Positions 23,780 to 33,339 of a DNA stretch of 64,000 nt are shown piece after piece (the stretch's first letter is position 1; every line of letters begins with the position of its first letter). The notes below the pieces were generated by a model that did not search any database, was not told the DNA's origin, and worked only from the letters and a program-made list of their open reading frames with translations. The DNA comes from an uncultured Peptostreptococcaceae bacterium (GTDB lineage: Bacteria; Bacillota; Clostridia; Peptostreptococcales; Peptostreptococcaceae): assembly GCA_947072565.1 (NCBI GenBank), contig CAMTIM010000022.1, positions 1-64,000 of the forward strand. The letters are read 5' to 3'. A program made the translations under genes and the position numbers.

Positions 23780-26320
23780 TTAATTATATAATTGTTTTAT
23801 TCTTTCAAATGCATTTTCATTACCATTGCCTCCAACTTGTGTAAGAATCTTTGGTCTTTTAGAAGATAATAATTCTTCTTGCTTTTCATTTAAATTTTTA
23901 CCCACTATTACAACTGGCGATGCCTCTTTAGATGCTAAAACACCTATAGAAAGTGCATCTACAAGATTGTCCTCTTTATTCATTCCATCCTTAGTTACAA
24001 ATATATTATTAAGATTATTATCATTATAAAATTCTTTTATTATAATCGCATTAGTCTCGTTTCTATCATTACCACCTAATCTTTTTGGATTAGGCAATTT
24101 ATTTGCAATCTCATTTGATATAGCACTTTGTTTTCCTATAATATAAGATGTTTTAATATTATTTTCATTTATATACTCATCAAACACCTTAGACCCATCT
24201 CTAGGAGATACAAGTGCTATCGGCATATTTTTAGTAGACGCAACTGGAGCTATTGATACTCCATCAGGAATCCCAGTTTGTCCATTTACAAATGCTATTT
24301 CTGATATATTACCCAATCTTTTTGCAACTTCTAGTGACGTCATATATCTATCATCTCCACTAATTCTATCTACTGTAAGTCCCATAGATTTTAATTCAGA
24401 AGTTACATTATCAGATACTACACTGTTTCCACCTATTATATATACATTTTTAGCTTTTAATCTGCTTATTTCTTTTTTAGTTTCCTCATTTAATTTATTA
24501 CTTTGTGTTAAAAGTATAGGTGCATTCTTAGATTTAGCAAATGGTGTAGAAGAAAGTGCATCTGCCATAGCGCTTGAATTTATAAGTACTATATTGTTAG
24601 CCTCATTCCATCCACTTTGACTTATCTTAGTAGCTGTTTCATATCTAGTACTACCTATAATTTCATTTATACCAACCTTAGAATCTATTATACCTACTGA
24701 TTTCAGTGCATTTTCTACTGTTTCTTTCTCAGCAGCTGTACTAGTTTTAGATACTAAAACTTCAGCTAAATGTTTAAAATCAGATTGAGAATACAGACCT
24801 TCTGTAAGAGCATTGTAGAAAATCTCACCCATTCGTTTTTCTCCAATTCCCTCAATATTCACATTGTTATGATTTCCTCCCTGTGATATTAAATATGCTA
24901 CTTTATCTATTATCTCACTATTATAATGAACATAATTATTATCGCATCTTAAATTATGAGTATGAACTTCATTGCATACTTTCATTTTATCAACAGTATC
25001 TATATTAGGATTACTTAAATCTCTTAAATATCCATTTTTAACCATATCCTCACCTATAATCCAATTCTTATCTATTTTGTAGGTATGTTCTATCAAAGTA
25101 CCAAATATATCTCCATAAGCTTCATCTATAGCCCCTGATTGACCCTCATATTCTAATCCAGCTGTATGTTGTACTATTGAATGAGTATATTCATGCCCTA
25201 CTATATCTATAGAGCCCGATGAATCATAATTTTGTGAATCTCCATTTCCAAACGCTAAAACGTCTATCCCTTTATCTTGAATATAAAATGCATTCCCAGG
25301 ATTATTTACATTTGCAAGCACTACGGGTTTACTTCCGTTTGTATCTATACCATTTCTATTAAGCTTATCATGATAAAAATCATATGCTTTTCCTACATAA
25401 TAGTGTGCATCTACAAACTTACCATCACTTTGTTCTAAATTTTGCGTATAATACTTTATGTCTTTTTCCATAGAATTAATTAAATCATATTGAAAATAAT
25501 ATTGTCCTTTTAAGTCTATTGTTTTTATCGGATTTTTACCTCTAGTATTATCTATAAAGTAATTTCCATCAGCAAAATTTGCTTCTCCTTGTTTATAGGC
25601 TACTTGTATTTCTTTGTCATCACCAAATACGCCCTTTGCATTAGCTGTTTTGGGTTGTACTAGGTTATTTATATTTTCAGTTTGGCGTATTATACTACCA
25701 TCATTTGCATCTATGAATATAGTTTGACTATGTAATTCTTTATCTATCATTTTTAAATCAACTTTATATGCAAGCTTATATTCATCTATATCTTTATATA
25801 CATACAATTGTGTATCTATATTTTTATTTTTACTCTTTGATACTCCAAATTTTTCTATCGCTATGTTTATAGCCTCTTCTTTATTTATTTTAAATGTAGT
25901 TTTAAAGTTCTTCAATGCTTCTTGTGTAGATTCTATATATCCTGATATAGACTTAATTTCTCCATTATAATCTATACAAGCAACTATATCTGAACCATAC
26001 ATAGGTATGTTTTTTATATATTGTTGTAATCTTACTATAACTTGTGAATCTGCTTTGTCGTCTTCTTTAGATTTGAATTTAAACGTAGATGTTGTTTGAA
26101 ATTTATTTAAATATTGAATTATAAGTTGTTCCTCAGATATGTTCTCTTTTTGGGGTTGATTTGGTATCTCCCCTGTAATTACAAATGGTTCTTCTTTATT
26201 TATAGCGTTTTTTATCTCAACATCTTTAACCTCTGGGTTTGCAAATACTAGTCCTGTAGCACTTTCTATTACCAAAAGTGAGGTTATTAAGCTTATTATA
26301 GTTTTATTTGAAATTTTCAT
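23780..26320 (-). CDS. Secreted M4 (thermolysin-like) metalloprotease with three CWB2 repeats
   Basis: About 846 residues from the ATG at 26320, chosen because GGGGG lies 5-6 bases upstream; an in-frame ATG 8 codons earlier lacks a site. Order: signal peptide (1 to about 28), FTP/PepSY propeptide (about 55-225), M4 catalytic domain (about 230-548) and three cell-wall-binding type 2 repeats (about 553-846). The zinc site is visible: HEYTH at 376-380 and the downstream Glu of GAIDEAYGD near 400. CWB2 repeats hold S-layer-associated proteins on clostridial cell walls, so the protease is probably surface-bound after secretion. Paeniclostridium species make a related secreted protease. Confidence 0.94.
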   Translation of the reverse strand: MKISNKTIISLITSLLVIESATGLVFANPEVKDVEIKNAINKEEPFVITGEIPNQPQKENISEEQLIIQYLNKFQTTSTFKFKSKEDDKADSQVIVRLQQYIKNIPMYGSDIVACIDYNGEIKSISGYIESTQEALKNFKTTFKINKEEAINIAIEKFGVSKSKNKNIDTQLYVYKDIDEYKLAYKVDLKMIDKELHSQTIFIDANDGSIIRQTENINNLVQPKTANAKGVFGDDKEIQVAYKQGEANFADGNYFIDNTRGKNPIKTIDLKGQYYFQYDLINSMEKDIKYYTQNLEQSDGKFVDAHYYVGKAYDFYHDKLNRNGIDTNGSKPVVLANVNNPGNAFYIQDKGIDVLAFGNGDSQNYDSSGSIDIVGHEYTHSIVQHTAGLEYEGQSGAIDEAYGDIFGTLIEHTYKIDKNWIIGEDMVKNGYLRDLSNPNIDTVDKMKVCNEVHTHNLRCDNNYVHYNSEIIDKVAYLISQGGNHNNVNIEGIGEKRMGEIFYNALTEGLYSQSDFKHLAEVLVSKTSTAAEKETVENALKSVGIIDSKVGINEIIGSTRYETATKISQSGWNEANNIVLINSSAMADALSSTPFAKSKNAPILLTQSNKLNEETKKEISRLKAKNVYIIGGNSVVSDNVTSELKSMGLTVDRISGDDRYMTSLEVAKRLGNISEIAFVNGQTGIPDGVSIAPVASTKNMPIALVSPRDGSKVFDEYINENNIKTSYIIGKQSAISNEIANKLPNPKRLGGNDRNETNAIIIKEFYNDNNLNNIFVTKDGMNKEDNLVDALSIGVLASKEASPVVIVGKNLNEKQEELLSSKRPKILTQVGGNGNENAFERIKQLYN

Positions 26321-26416
26321 TTGTATCCCCCTTGACATTATCATTTTTTTTACAAATTAATATATGTGATATTTTACCACATTTTGACAAATTACGAAAC
26401 TATTATGAGCATATAA

Positions 26417-26463
26417 AAACACTCTACAAGATAAACTTTTAAAGTCTATTTTATAGAGTGTTT
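26417..26463 (-). terminator. Terminator of the dlt operon
   Basis: AAACACTCTA (26417-26426) pairs with TAGAGTGTTT (26454-26463). On the minus strand a T-rich tract follows. It lies just beyond dltC. Confidence 0.8.
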
Positions 26464-26503
26464 AATTTTATTTTTTATTAAATTATTTTTAACATGATTT
26501 AGT

Positions 26504-26731
26504 CTATTTTGTTTTTAAAAACTTAACTAAATTATTTACTGTTGCCATATCACTTCTTTCTAAATCAGTTGGTTGAAGTGGTATTCCAAGTCTTCCTTCA
26601 ATTTCAAGTAAAACCTCTATTATAGCAAGTGAATCTAAAAGTTCAGTTTCAAATAAGTTCATATCTAAATCATCTCTTATTTCATCACATCCTAAAACAT
26701 CTTCAAATATTTCTATAACTTTCTCTTCCAT
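26504..26731 (-). CDS. dltC: D-alanyl carrier protein
   Basis: A 75-residue acyl-carrier-type protein. The phosphopantetheine attachment serine is Ser34 in ELLDSLAII. It carries D-alanine from DltA towards the membrane machinery for teichoic (or clostridial lipoteichoic) acid D-alanylation. Last gene of a dltD-X-A-B-C operon; 17 bases after dltB. Confidence 0.96.
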   Translation of the reverse strand: MEEKVIEIFEDVLGCDEIRDDLDMNLFETELLDSLAIIEVLLEIEGRLGIPLQPTDLERSDMATVNNLVKFLKTK

Positions 26732-26748
26732 TTTATACTCTCCTTAAA

Positions 26749-27897
26749 TTACGAAAAATATCCTGAGAATATCAATAGTCCAAAACATGCAATATGGAAC
26801 GTTGTTACTATTTGGACAATCTCAAACCATTTTTCTTTTTTGTGTTTTTTATAAAACTTTGAATTTTTTTGATAAATATCTGTTAATACAAGTACTACAC
26901 CTTGATATAATCCGTATACAATATAGAACCAAGTTAATCCATGCCAAAATCCCATAATTGTCATTGTAATCATTTGAGCAACACGACCTGCTGTAGCTCT
27001 TTTCTTAAATCTTTTCTTTCTCATAGATGATATCACAAATCTTGAGAAAATATAATCCCCAAACCATCTTGAAAGACTTATATGCCATCTAGTCCAAAAT
27101 TCCTTCATATCCTTACTTATAAATGGTTTGTCAAAGTTATCCGGTGCCTTTATACCAAATATATAACTTGTCCCTACTGCAAATAAACTGTATCCTCCAA
27201 AATCAAAGAATAAGTATAAACTATATGCATACATATAGCTAAGACCATTAAAGAATGTTTTTTCTGGTGGTATATGCGACATCCAACATAAATCAAGTAA
27301 AAATGCTATTATGAATTTATATCCAATTCCCATAAATATCTTTGTCACACCTGGTATTAAATATTCCTCTAGGTATTCATCTTTAGATATCTTTGTTTCT
27401 AAATCTTTCTCAAATCTTCTTGATCTATCAATAGGTCCCGAACTTAATGTCGGGAAAAATAATACAAAATAAAGCATTTTAGAAATCTTAACTTCTTTTA
27501 TTGCTCCATCATAAATTTCAATAACCATTTGGATAGTTTTGAAATTTAAATAAGATAAACCTATAAATCCAATAGGACCAAATATGTCTGATGGTAAGAG
27601 CTTATTGGCTATAATTGGAGACATTGAAGCTAATAAAAATATCCAATATACATATTTATTATCTGTTTTTTTTCTTATATATTCATATCCTTTAACTACT
27701 ATAATCTGAATTATTATAAAGGCTATTAAGAATGAAAGTTGAACATTTACTCCTATTATTAAAAGTATCATAAATGAACTCGCAATCATTCCATAGTACT
27801 TTATATTTTTACCATTTAAGCCTAAAATAATTGCTGGTATTGATGTTAATAGTAGTATATAAAGATAGAAATAATCTCCATATTGTGAAAACGTCAT
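26749..27897 (-). CDS. dltB: D-alanyl transfer protein DltB (MBOAT family)
   Basis: 382 residues with about eleven membrane helices, of the membrane-bound O-acyltransferase family. Conserved points: LSSGPIDRSRRF (about 148), KEFWTRWHISLSRWFGDYIFSRF (about 264-286; longer motif abbreviated here) and the catalytic histidine in MGFWHGLTWF (about 327). It passes D-alanine across the membrane from DltC. Its start shares one base with the dltA stop codon. Confidence 0.96.
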   Translation of the reverse strand: MTFSQYGDYFYLYILLLTSIPAIILGLNGKNIKYYGMIASSFMILLIIGVNVQLSFLIAFIIIQIIVVKGYEYIRKKTDNKYVYWIFLLASMSPIIANKLLPSDIFGPIGFIGLSYLNFKTIQMVIEIYDGAIKEVKISKMLYFVLFFPTLSSGPIDRSRRFEKDLETKISKDEYLEEYLIPGVTKIFMGIGYKFIIAFLLDLCWMSHIPPEKTFFNGLSYMYAYSLYLFFDFGGYSLFAVGTSYIFGIKAPDNFDKPFISKDMKEFWTRWHISLSRWFGDYIFSRFVISSMRKKRFKKRATAGRVAQMITMTIMGFWHGLTWFYIVYGLYQGVVLVLTDIYQKNSKFYKKHKKEKWFEIVQIVTTFHIACFGLLIFSGYFS

Positions 27898-29414
27898 TAA
27901 TTTTCCTCCATAAGTTTCTTTCTATCTATTTTTCCATTAATATTTAGTGGAAACTCATCTATAATTTTTATATTTCTTGGAATCATATATGAAGGTATGT
28001 ATTTTCCTAGTTCCTTCTTAATTAAAACTCCATTTTTTATATTACCTAAAGAATTGCTCTCTTTTAAGTCTACAATTCCTTTTAAATAAGCAATACTATC
28101 ATTTTTATAAACGGGTAGAACTATTGCATTTTTTACATTATCAACTTTTCTTAAGTTGCTTTCTATATCTTCTATCTCTATTCTAAATCCATTTAATTTA
28201 ATTTGGAAATCTTTTCTTCCAGAATAGTATATATTTCCATCTATCATATACCCCATATCTCCTGTTTTATAAGCTCTCCATTTAACTCCATCAATTTCAT
28301 CATAATAGAAAACTTCATCAGTCTTTTCTTTATTGTTAAAATAACCTTTAGAAACTGATGGTCCTATTATTACAATTTCGCCTTTTTCACCATCGTTAAG
28401 GCTGTTCTCACATTCATCTATAATCTTAATTCTACAATTTTCCATAGGGTATCCAACTGGAAGACTCTTTTCATCATCAATTAAATCCTGTGACATATAA
28501 TTTAAACTAACACCAACAGTTGCTTCTGTTGGACCATATCCATTTATAATTCTTGTTTCAGGGAATCTGTATATAAGTTCCTTAGTTAAGCTCTTTGAAA
28601 GAGTCTCACCTATAAAAATCATCGATTCTAATTTTGTTAGCATATCATTATCAAAACTATTTTCTGTTACGCATACTCTAGCAAATGATGGAGTTGAAAC
28701 CCATACCGCTATATCAGATTTCGAAAATTGATTAAATAATTCTTTATAATCAGCTAATACACTCTTTGACAATGAAAACAATGTAGCACCGTTTACTAGC
28801 CCTGGATATATAGTTGTAACTGAAAGGTCAAATGAATATGCTGCTTGATTCATTATTACTTTTTCACTTCCATCAAGTTTTAAATGAGGACTTACCCAAT
28901 CAACAAAACTATCTAAGTTATCAGAACTTATCTGAACACCCTTAGGTTTTCCTGTGCTTCCTGATGTAAACAGAATATACGCATTCTCATCTTCTTTTAC
29001 CCAACTATCTTTAGATATTTCGTTATCTTTATATTTTTCTATTATCCCTTTAAGCTTTTCTTCATTCACTACTTCTAAATCTCCAAAATCAGATTCATCA
29101 CTAAAATTAAATAATACTTTAGGATTAACTTCTTTAGTTACTTCAAATACTCTGTCTATTGGAAAACTAATATCAAGTGGAACATAAGCTCTACCTGATT
29201 TTAAAGCTCCTATCATACATGGCATTATCATATTTTCTTTATTTCCATATATAACTATCGGAGTATTTATCTGGCCATGTATTTCTTTTAAATATAGCCC
29301 AATTGCTTCTGAATAAATCTCTAATTCTTTATATGAAAGATTTTCTTCATTGCATATTAATGCTACTCTATCTGTTTTTGAATATTTTTTTATACTTTCA
29401 ATAATTTTCATCAT
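27897..29414 (-). CDS. dltA: D-alanine--D-alanyl carrier protein ligase
   Basis: 505 residues of the adenylate-forming family. The ATP-binding motif is YILFTSGSTGKPKGV (about 150-164), with INGYGPTEATVG near 293, YKTGDMGY near 383 and the C-terminal NGKIDRKKL containing the catalytic lysine. It activates D-alanine and loads DltC. The start ATGATG follows AAGGATGGT, 12 bases after the tiny dltX. Confidence 0.97.
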   Translation of the reverse strand: MMKIIESIKKYSKTDRVALICNEENLSYKELEIYSEAIGLYLKEIHGQINTPIVIYGNKENMIMPCMIGALKSGRAYVPLDISFPIDRVFEVTKEVNPKVLFNFSDESDFGDLEVVNEEKLKGIIEKYKDNEISKDSWVKEDENAYILFTSGSTGKPKGVQISSDNLDSFVDWVSPHLKLDGSEKVIMNQAAYSFDLSVTTIYPGLVNGATLFSLSKSVLADYKELFNQFSKSDIAVWVSTPSFARVCVTENSFDNDMLTKLESMIFIGETLSKSLTKELIYRFPETRIINGYGPTEATVGVSLNYMSQDLIDDEKSLPVGYPMENCRIKIIDECENSLNDGEKGEIVIIGPSVSKGYFNNKEKTDEVFYYDEIDGVKWRAYKTGDMGYMIDGNIYYSGRKDFQIKLNGFRIEIEDIESNLRKVDNVKNAIVLPVYKNDSIAYLKGIVDLKESNSLGNIKNGVLIKKELGKYIPSYMIPRNIKIIDEFPLNINGKIDRKKLMEEN

Positions 29415-29426
29415 ATACCATCCTTA

Positions 29427-29528
29427 CTAAAATTCATTATATATAAAGTTTAATTCTTTAAACGATGTAAATGTTAATATCACTATAGCTGCAATTATAA
29501 TTAACGTCAAAATAAAACTAGTCATCAT
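29427..29528 (-). CDS. dltX: DltX-like microprotein (33 aa)
   Basis: A 33-codon frame between dltD and dltA: MMTSFILTLIIIAAIVIL, then TFTSFKELNFIYNEF. One membrane helix is followed by the C-terminal FIYNEF, the conserved tail of DltX proteins, which dock near DltB/DltD. It is shorter than the usual 45-50 residues because the cytoplasmic N-terminus is almost missing. It begins 7 bases after the dltD stop with only a weak ribosome-binding site, so translation is probably coupled. Confidence 0.82.
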   Translation of the reverse strand: MMTSFILTLIIIAAIVILTFTSFKELNFIYNEF

Positions 29529-29535
29529 ATACTTA

Positions 29536-30723
29536 TTACTGGTTAAATTCTTTAAACAATTTCTCACAGACATCCACCCATCCTTTCGTACCAAGATGCA
29601 TTACATCACGTAAATAATATTTTTCTGTTTCTTTTTTTCTAAGGTCCATGACTTTAAACCCTTCATTTTTTGCCATCTTTTCTGCTTTGTCATAAAACGC
29701 ATGTCTTTCTTCTTTGCCTATGCCCACTACATTATAAAATTTATCCATAGATGGTAGCATTACAACTACAGGTTTAATTCCTAAATCTTTACACACATCT
29801 AATGTAAGTTGATAATCATCATATTCTTTTGACTGTAGTAAATCAACATCCTTATATTTACCTTTTACTTCGTCTAAATTACTTCCAAAGTTAGTCTTGT
29901 AATATACTTTATCTATACTTAGATCATTATTTCCCACCCTTTTTTTAGCATCTGCTATAGCTTGTTGCTTTTCTTTATTCCAATCTATAGGTTTAGCTGC
30001 CTTTTGCTTTTTCTTCTCTTCTAATTTTAATAGTTTTTTATATAATTTTCCTTTTTCCTTAAGATACACACAGTATTTCCTTCCTTCAAAATATGGTGTT
30101 AATAAAGCTTTTTCTACCTTTTCAATTGGTGATTTAGAACTATATAGTTTTGCATAAACAGCTTCAGCTTTAAACTGACTGCATCCTACTAATAGTTCGC
30201 TTGCTCTTTTTGTAAATTTAAGTTTATTTTCATCAGAAATATTAGGATTTTCTAAAAATTTATAAAATTGGCTCGGCGAAAATCTAGATTGATAATGATG
30301 GCTTGTAACACCTTCTTTATCCATAAACCACTGCATCGAAACTAATAGAACAACTTTTTTGTCCTTTATAATTGGGTCTACACTTCCCAATATAGTTGCA
30401 TCTTGTAAATTTTGTGTATATGCCCTTCCTATAGGCACTACTCCATTTTTACTCCTATTTGTATTGAAATAATATTTTGGATGTTGTTTTGTTGAATTGC
30501 TTAGTTCTGATGATCCCAACATCATTATATCTTCATTTTTTAAAAAATGATTATTTACAATACTTCCCTTATCTTTTAAATCACTTAGAGTGTCGTTTTT
30601 AATTTGGATTAAATCTTTTTGTTTAATTAAGTCATCAATCTGATAGTCAAGAAATTTATTTAATCCAAATGAAAACATTCCTCCTATCAACAACGGTACA
30701 ATTAAATAAATTAATTTTTTCAT
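29536..30723 (-). CDS. dltD: D-alanyl-lipoteichoic acid biosynthesis protein DltD
   Basis: 395 residues from the ATG at 30723, which follows AGGAGAACACAT; a longer frame to 30750 lacks a site. One N-terminal membrane helix (about 3-20) anchors an extracytoplasmic SGNH-like domain. The catalytic serine is in MLGSSELSNS (about 66-75) and the Asp/His pair in DVMHLG near the C-terminus. DltD performs the last step of D-alanylation outside the membrane. First gene of the operon, the order known from Clostridioides difficile. Confidence 0.95.
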   Translation of the reverse strand: MKKLIYLIVPLLIGGMFSFGLNKFLDYQIDDLIKQKDLIQIKNDTLSDLKDKGSIVNNHFLKNEDIMMLGSSELSNSTKQHPKYYFNTNRSKNGVVPIGRAYTQNLQDATILGSVDPIIKDKKVVLLVSMQWFMDKEGVTSHHYQSRFSPSQFYKFLENPNISDENKLKFTKRASELLVGCSQFKAEAVYAKLYSSKSPIEKVEKALLTPYFEGRKYCVYLKEKGKLYKKLLKLEEKKKQKAAKPIDWNKEKQQAIADAKKRVGNNDLSIDKVYYKTNFGSNLDEVKGKYKDVDLLQSKEYDDYQLTLDVCKDLGIKPVVVMLPSMDKFYNVVGIGKEERHAFYDKAEKMAKNEGFKVMDLRKKETEKYYLRDVMHLGTKGWVDVCEKLFKEFNQ

Positions 30724-30737
30724 ATGTGTTCTCCTAT

Positions 30738-30788
30738 AAAATATTCGCAAAGTAATAATATCAATATATTATTACTTTGTGAATATTT
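30738..30788 (-). promoter_or_regulatory. Long hairpin in the dlt operon leader
   Basis: About 21 paired bases (AATATTCGCAAAGTAATAATA against TATTATTACTTTGTGAATAT, one G-T pair) enclose a 6-base loop and end 4 bases before the AGGAG of dltD. As RNA this would be a stable stem directly against the ribosome-binding site. As DNA it is a large operator-like palindrome. No factor is assigned. Confidence 0.7.
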
Positions 30789-30962
30789 ATTCAAGTACAA
30801 TATTGTAATCTTTTGTGGCTTATACTCGAACCATCCCTTTTATTTACGTATTTGGAATTACTTTTTTATTTATTTTTTTATTCTTTTTTATGTGTTTTTT
30901 ATGTTAATTTCATACTTAAATCTAAAAAATTCATTAAATATATAATCTAAAATAATATCATG

Positions 30963-31561
30963 TTAAGCTTTTACAATTACCCATACATTGTCAATTATAT
31001 TAATAATATAAACTAATATTGGCAATATTTTATATAATTTTTCAGTATTTAAATAGAATTTAAGAAGATTATAAAGCATATAAAAATATATAATACCTAC
31101 AAATATACAATTTACAGAATTCATCATAATTAAAATTTGATGATTTTTAACAACTAAAGCATTTAATATAGTTGCTAATAAAAAAACTATTCTTGGTATT
31201 ATATTAATTACGTATAAAATCTTCTTTAATTTTTTTGTATCTTGAATGGTTTTTTTTCATATCTTATCACTAAATTTTTAATAATAAAATAATAAATATT
31301 AACACTTGCTACTATAACTAACAAATATATAGGTAATGTAAATACCTCAAATATTAAGGTTAAAATTTTTGGTGTTTTAAATACAGATTCTAACAAATAA
31401 TTAATATGACTATTTGATACAATTATACTAATCATTTGAACTACTGAATAAGTTAATATAAGTAATTTTAGCTTTATTGTTTTTTTATTTTCACTTATCT
31501 TGTTTTCACTCTCTAAAAAATATTGTCTAGGATCTAATATTAATGTCTTTAAATTATTCAT
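30963..31561 (-). pseudogene. Membrane protein gene interrupted by a one-base frameshift in an A8 tract
   Basis: The first part (31561 to 31226, 111 residues) has two membrane helices and runs out of frame at a run of eight A (31250-31257, minus-strand sense). In the next frame the reading continues without a stop to 30963, giving a further 97 or so residues (KKTIQDTKKLKKILY, then hydrophobic segments, ending WVIVKA). One extra A would restore a single protein of about 200 residues with four or five membrane helices. The family is not recognised (Yip1-like at best). Could be a true null allele, a phase-variable gene or a sequencing error. Confidence 0.75.
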
Positions 31562-31680
31562 AGTTTTTCTCCTTATTATCTTGCTATTTCTATCGTATTT
31601 AATAATACCATCTTCTTCTAAAGTTTCTCTTAATACTTTAATAAAATTTCTTAAGATTTATTAAGCTTTCTTTAAGAAAT

Positions 31681-31716
31681 AAAAATACTGTAACTAATCT
31701 TAGTTACAGTATTTTT
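31681..31716. terminator. Bidirectional terminator after the two-component system
   Basis: AAAAATACTGTAACTA (31681-31696) pairs with TAGTTACAGTATTTTT (31701-31716), a perfect 16-bp stem with a 4-base loop. Confidence 0.9.
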
Positions 31717-31722
31717 ATTTAG

Positions 31723-33339
31723 CTATTCTTTTGGTAATAATATTTCAAATATAGTCTTAAATATACCTTCATCATTAACAATAAGACTTATACTTCCATT
31801 ATGTTTCTCAATTATATTTTTAGAAATTGCAAGTCCCAATCCTGATCCTTGCTTAGTATTCCTTGAATCATCCCCAACTACAAAAGCATCAAAAATATTT
31901 CCAACTATATCTTTTGGTATTCCAACCCCATTATCTTCAATTATAATTTTATAATATTTTTCTTCTTCTTTTAATGAAATTGCTATTATAGTTCCTTCAT
32001 TATTATGTTTTATGCTGTTACTTACAATATTTTCAAAAACTCTTTTAAGTTGAATTTCATCAAATTTGCTAAAAAGCTGATAATCTGGTATATTAACTTG
32101 TATTTCAAAACCAATATCATATATATATTCATATTTTTCAGCTACATAAGCACGAACAAATTCACTTAAATCTTTTTTAACTAAGTTAAGTTTAAAATCA
32201 ACATGTTCTAATTTGCTATATTCATAAAAAATATTAATAAGCTCTGTTAAATTGTTAGATTTTTGATATATTATATTAAGATATTTCTTTTCTTCTTCTT
32301 TTGATATAAGTCCATCAGACAATGCTTTTGCATATCCTTGAATAATTGTAATAGGCGTTTTTAAGTCATGAGAAATGTCTGCAAGCATTTTTTGTTTTTC
32401 AGATTCTAGCAATTCTTTTTCTTTTTCAATTTCATTTAGTTTTGACACCATAACATTAAAATTGTTGCATATTTGAACAAATTCATAAGGTCCTTTATAA
32501 TTTATAAATTCATTGCTATTGCCTTGTGCTAAAGAAATCATAGCATCATTTAATTTATTAATAGGTTTTTTAACTTTTTTATTTAATAAAATTACAAACA
32601 TACCAATACAGCCTGAATAAATAGCTATAAATAAGATAAATGATGTTTTTAAACCATTAAATAAAACACTTTCTTGCTTATCTTCATTTATTTTTCTGAA
32701 TTTCAAAATTAATGTTCTTTTTTGACCATCTTTATGTTTGAATGAATACTTACTTATTAGATATTTTTTAGATATCGTATCAGTTAAATATCCTATTTCT
32801 TTTTTTGTATATGAACTTTTTTGTTCAATCTCGCCTCCACTATATAAAACATTTAATTTATCATCTAAAATTTGAAATGCTATATCTCCTACCTTATTTT
32901 GTTCATAGTTAGAATATTTTTCTTTTATCAACATAGTTAATTCTTTGTTATTTTTATCTTTATATTTTTTAAGCTTTGTACTAAAAGCATTTTCTTCGTA
33001 ATTTGGAATATATTCAACTTCTTTATCTGTATAACTATTAACTTTTTTCTCAATTTTTCCACTTCTATATATTACCTTATTCTTTTCATCTAATATTTCT
33101 ATATATCCTCGGTTTCCTGCAATCTTATTAACATTTAATTTTTCATAATTTCCACTCTCAAGAATATCTCTTTGACTTGAAGGTTCACTATATGGGTAAT
33201 CTAATGATCTGCTCATAATATAAATTCCCATTACGCATATTGCATAAAGTATTATTATATTTACTATTGTAAATAATACATAATTTTTTATAAGAAGTGA
33301 AAAAAAGCTACTTCCTTTAGTTTTTCTTAAATTTTTCAA
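31723..33339 (-). CDS. Sensor histidine kinase
   Basis: 538 residues. Two membrane helices (about 15-40 and 228-250) flank an extracytoplasmic sensor of about 185 residues with two similar halves (each with a K-x-Y/L-Y-S/R-G-x-I-E segment, near 88 and 165). HAMP follows (about 250-303), then HisKA with HDLKTPITIIQGY and HATPase_c with NSIKHN, DNGVGI and GSGLGLAI. The start lies inside the end of the response regulator gene (23-base overlap). No target is adjacent; neighbours (dlt, VanY-like) suggest envelope control, but that is inference. Confidence 0.93.
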   Translation of the reverse strand: MKNLRKTKGSSFFSLLIKNYVLFTIVNIIILYAICVMGIYIMSRSLDYPYSEPSSQRDILESGNYEKLNVNKIAGNRGYIEILDEKNKVIYRSGKIEKKVNSYTDKEVEYIPNYEENAFSTKLKKYKDKNNKELTMLIKEKYSNYEQNKVGDIAFQILDDKLNVLYSGGEIEQKSSYTKKEIGYLTDTISKKYLISKYSFKHKDGQKRTLILKFRKINEDKQESVLFNGLKTSFILFIAIYSGCIGMFVILLNKKVKKPINKLNDAMISLAQGNSNEFINYKGPYEFVQICNNFNVMVSKLNEIEKEKELLESEKQKMLADISHDLKTPITIIQGYAKALSDGLISKEEEKKYLNIIYQKSNNLTELINIFYEYSKLEHVDFKLNLVKKDLSEFVRAYVAEKYEYIYDIGFEIQVNIPDYQLFSKFDEIQLKRVFENIVSNSIKHNNEGTIIAISLKEEEKYYKIIIEDNGVGIPKDIVGNIFDAFVVGDDSRNTKQGSGLGLAISKNIIEKHNGSISLIVNDEGIFKTIFEILLPKE

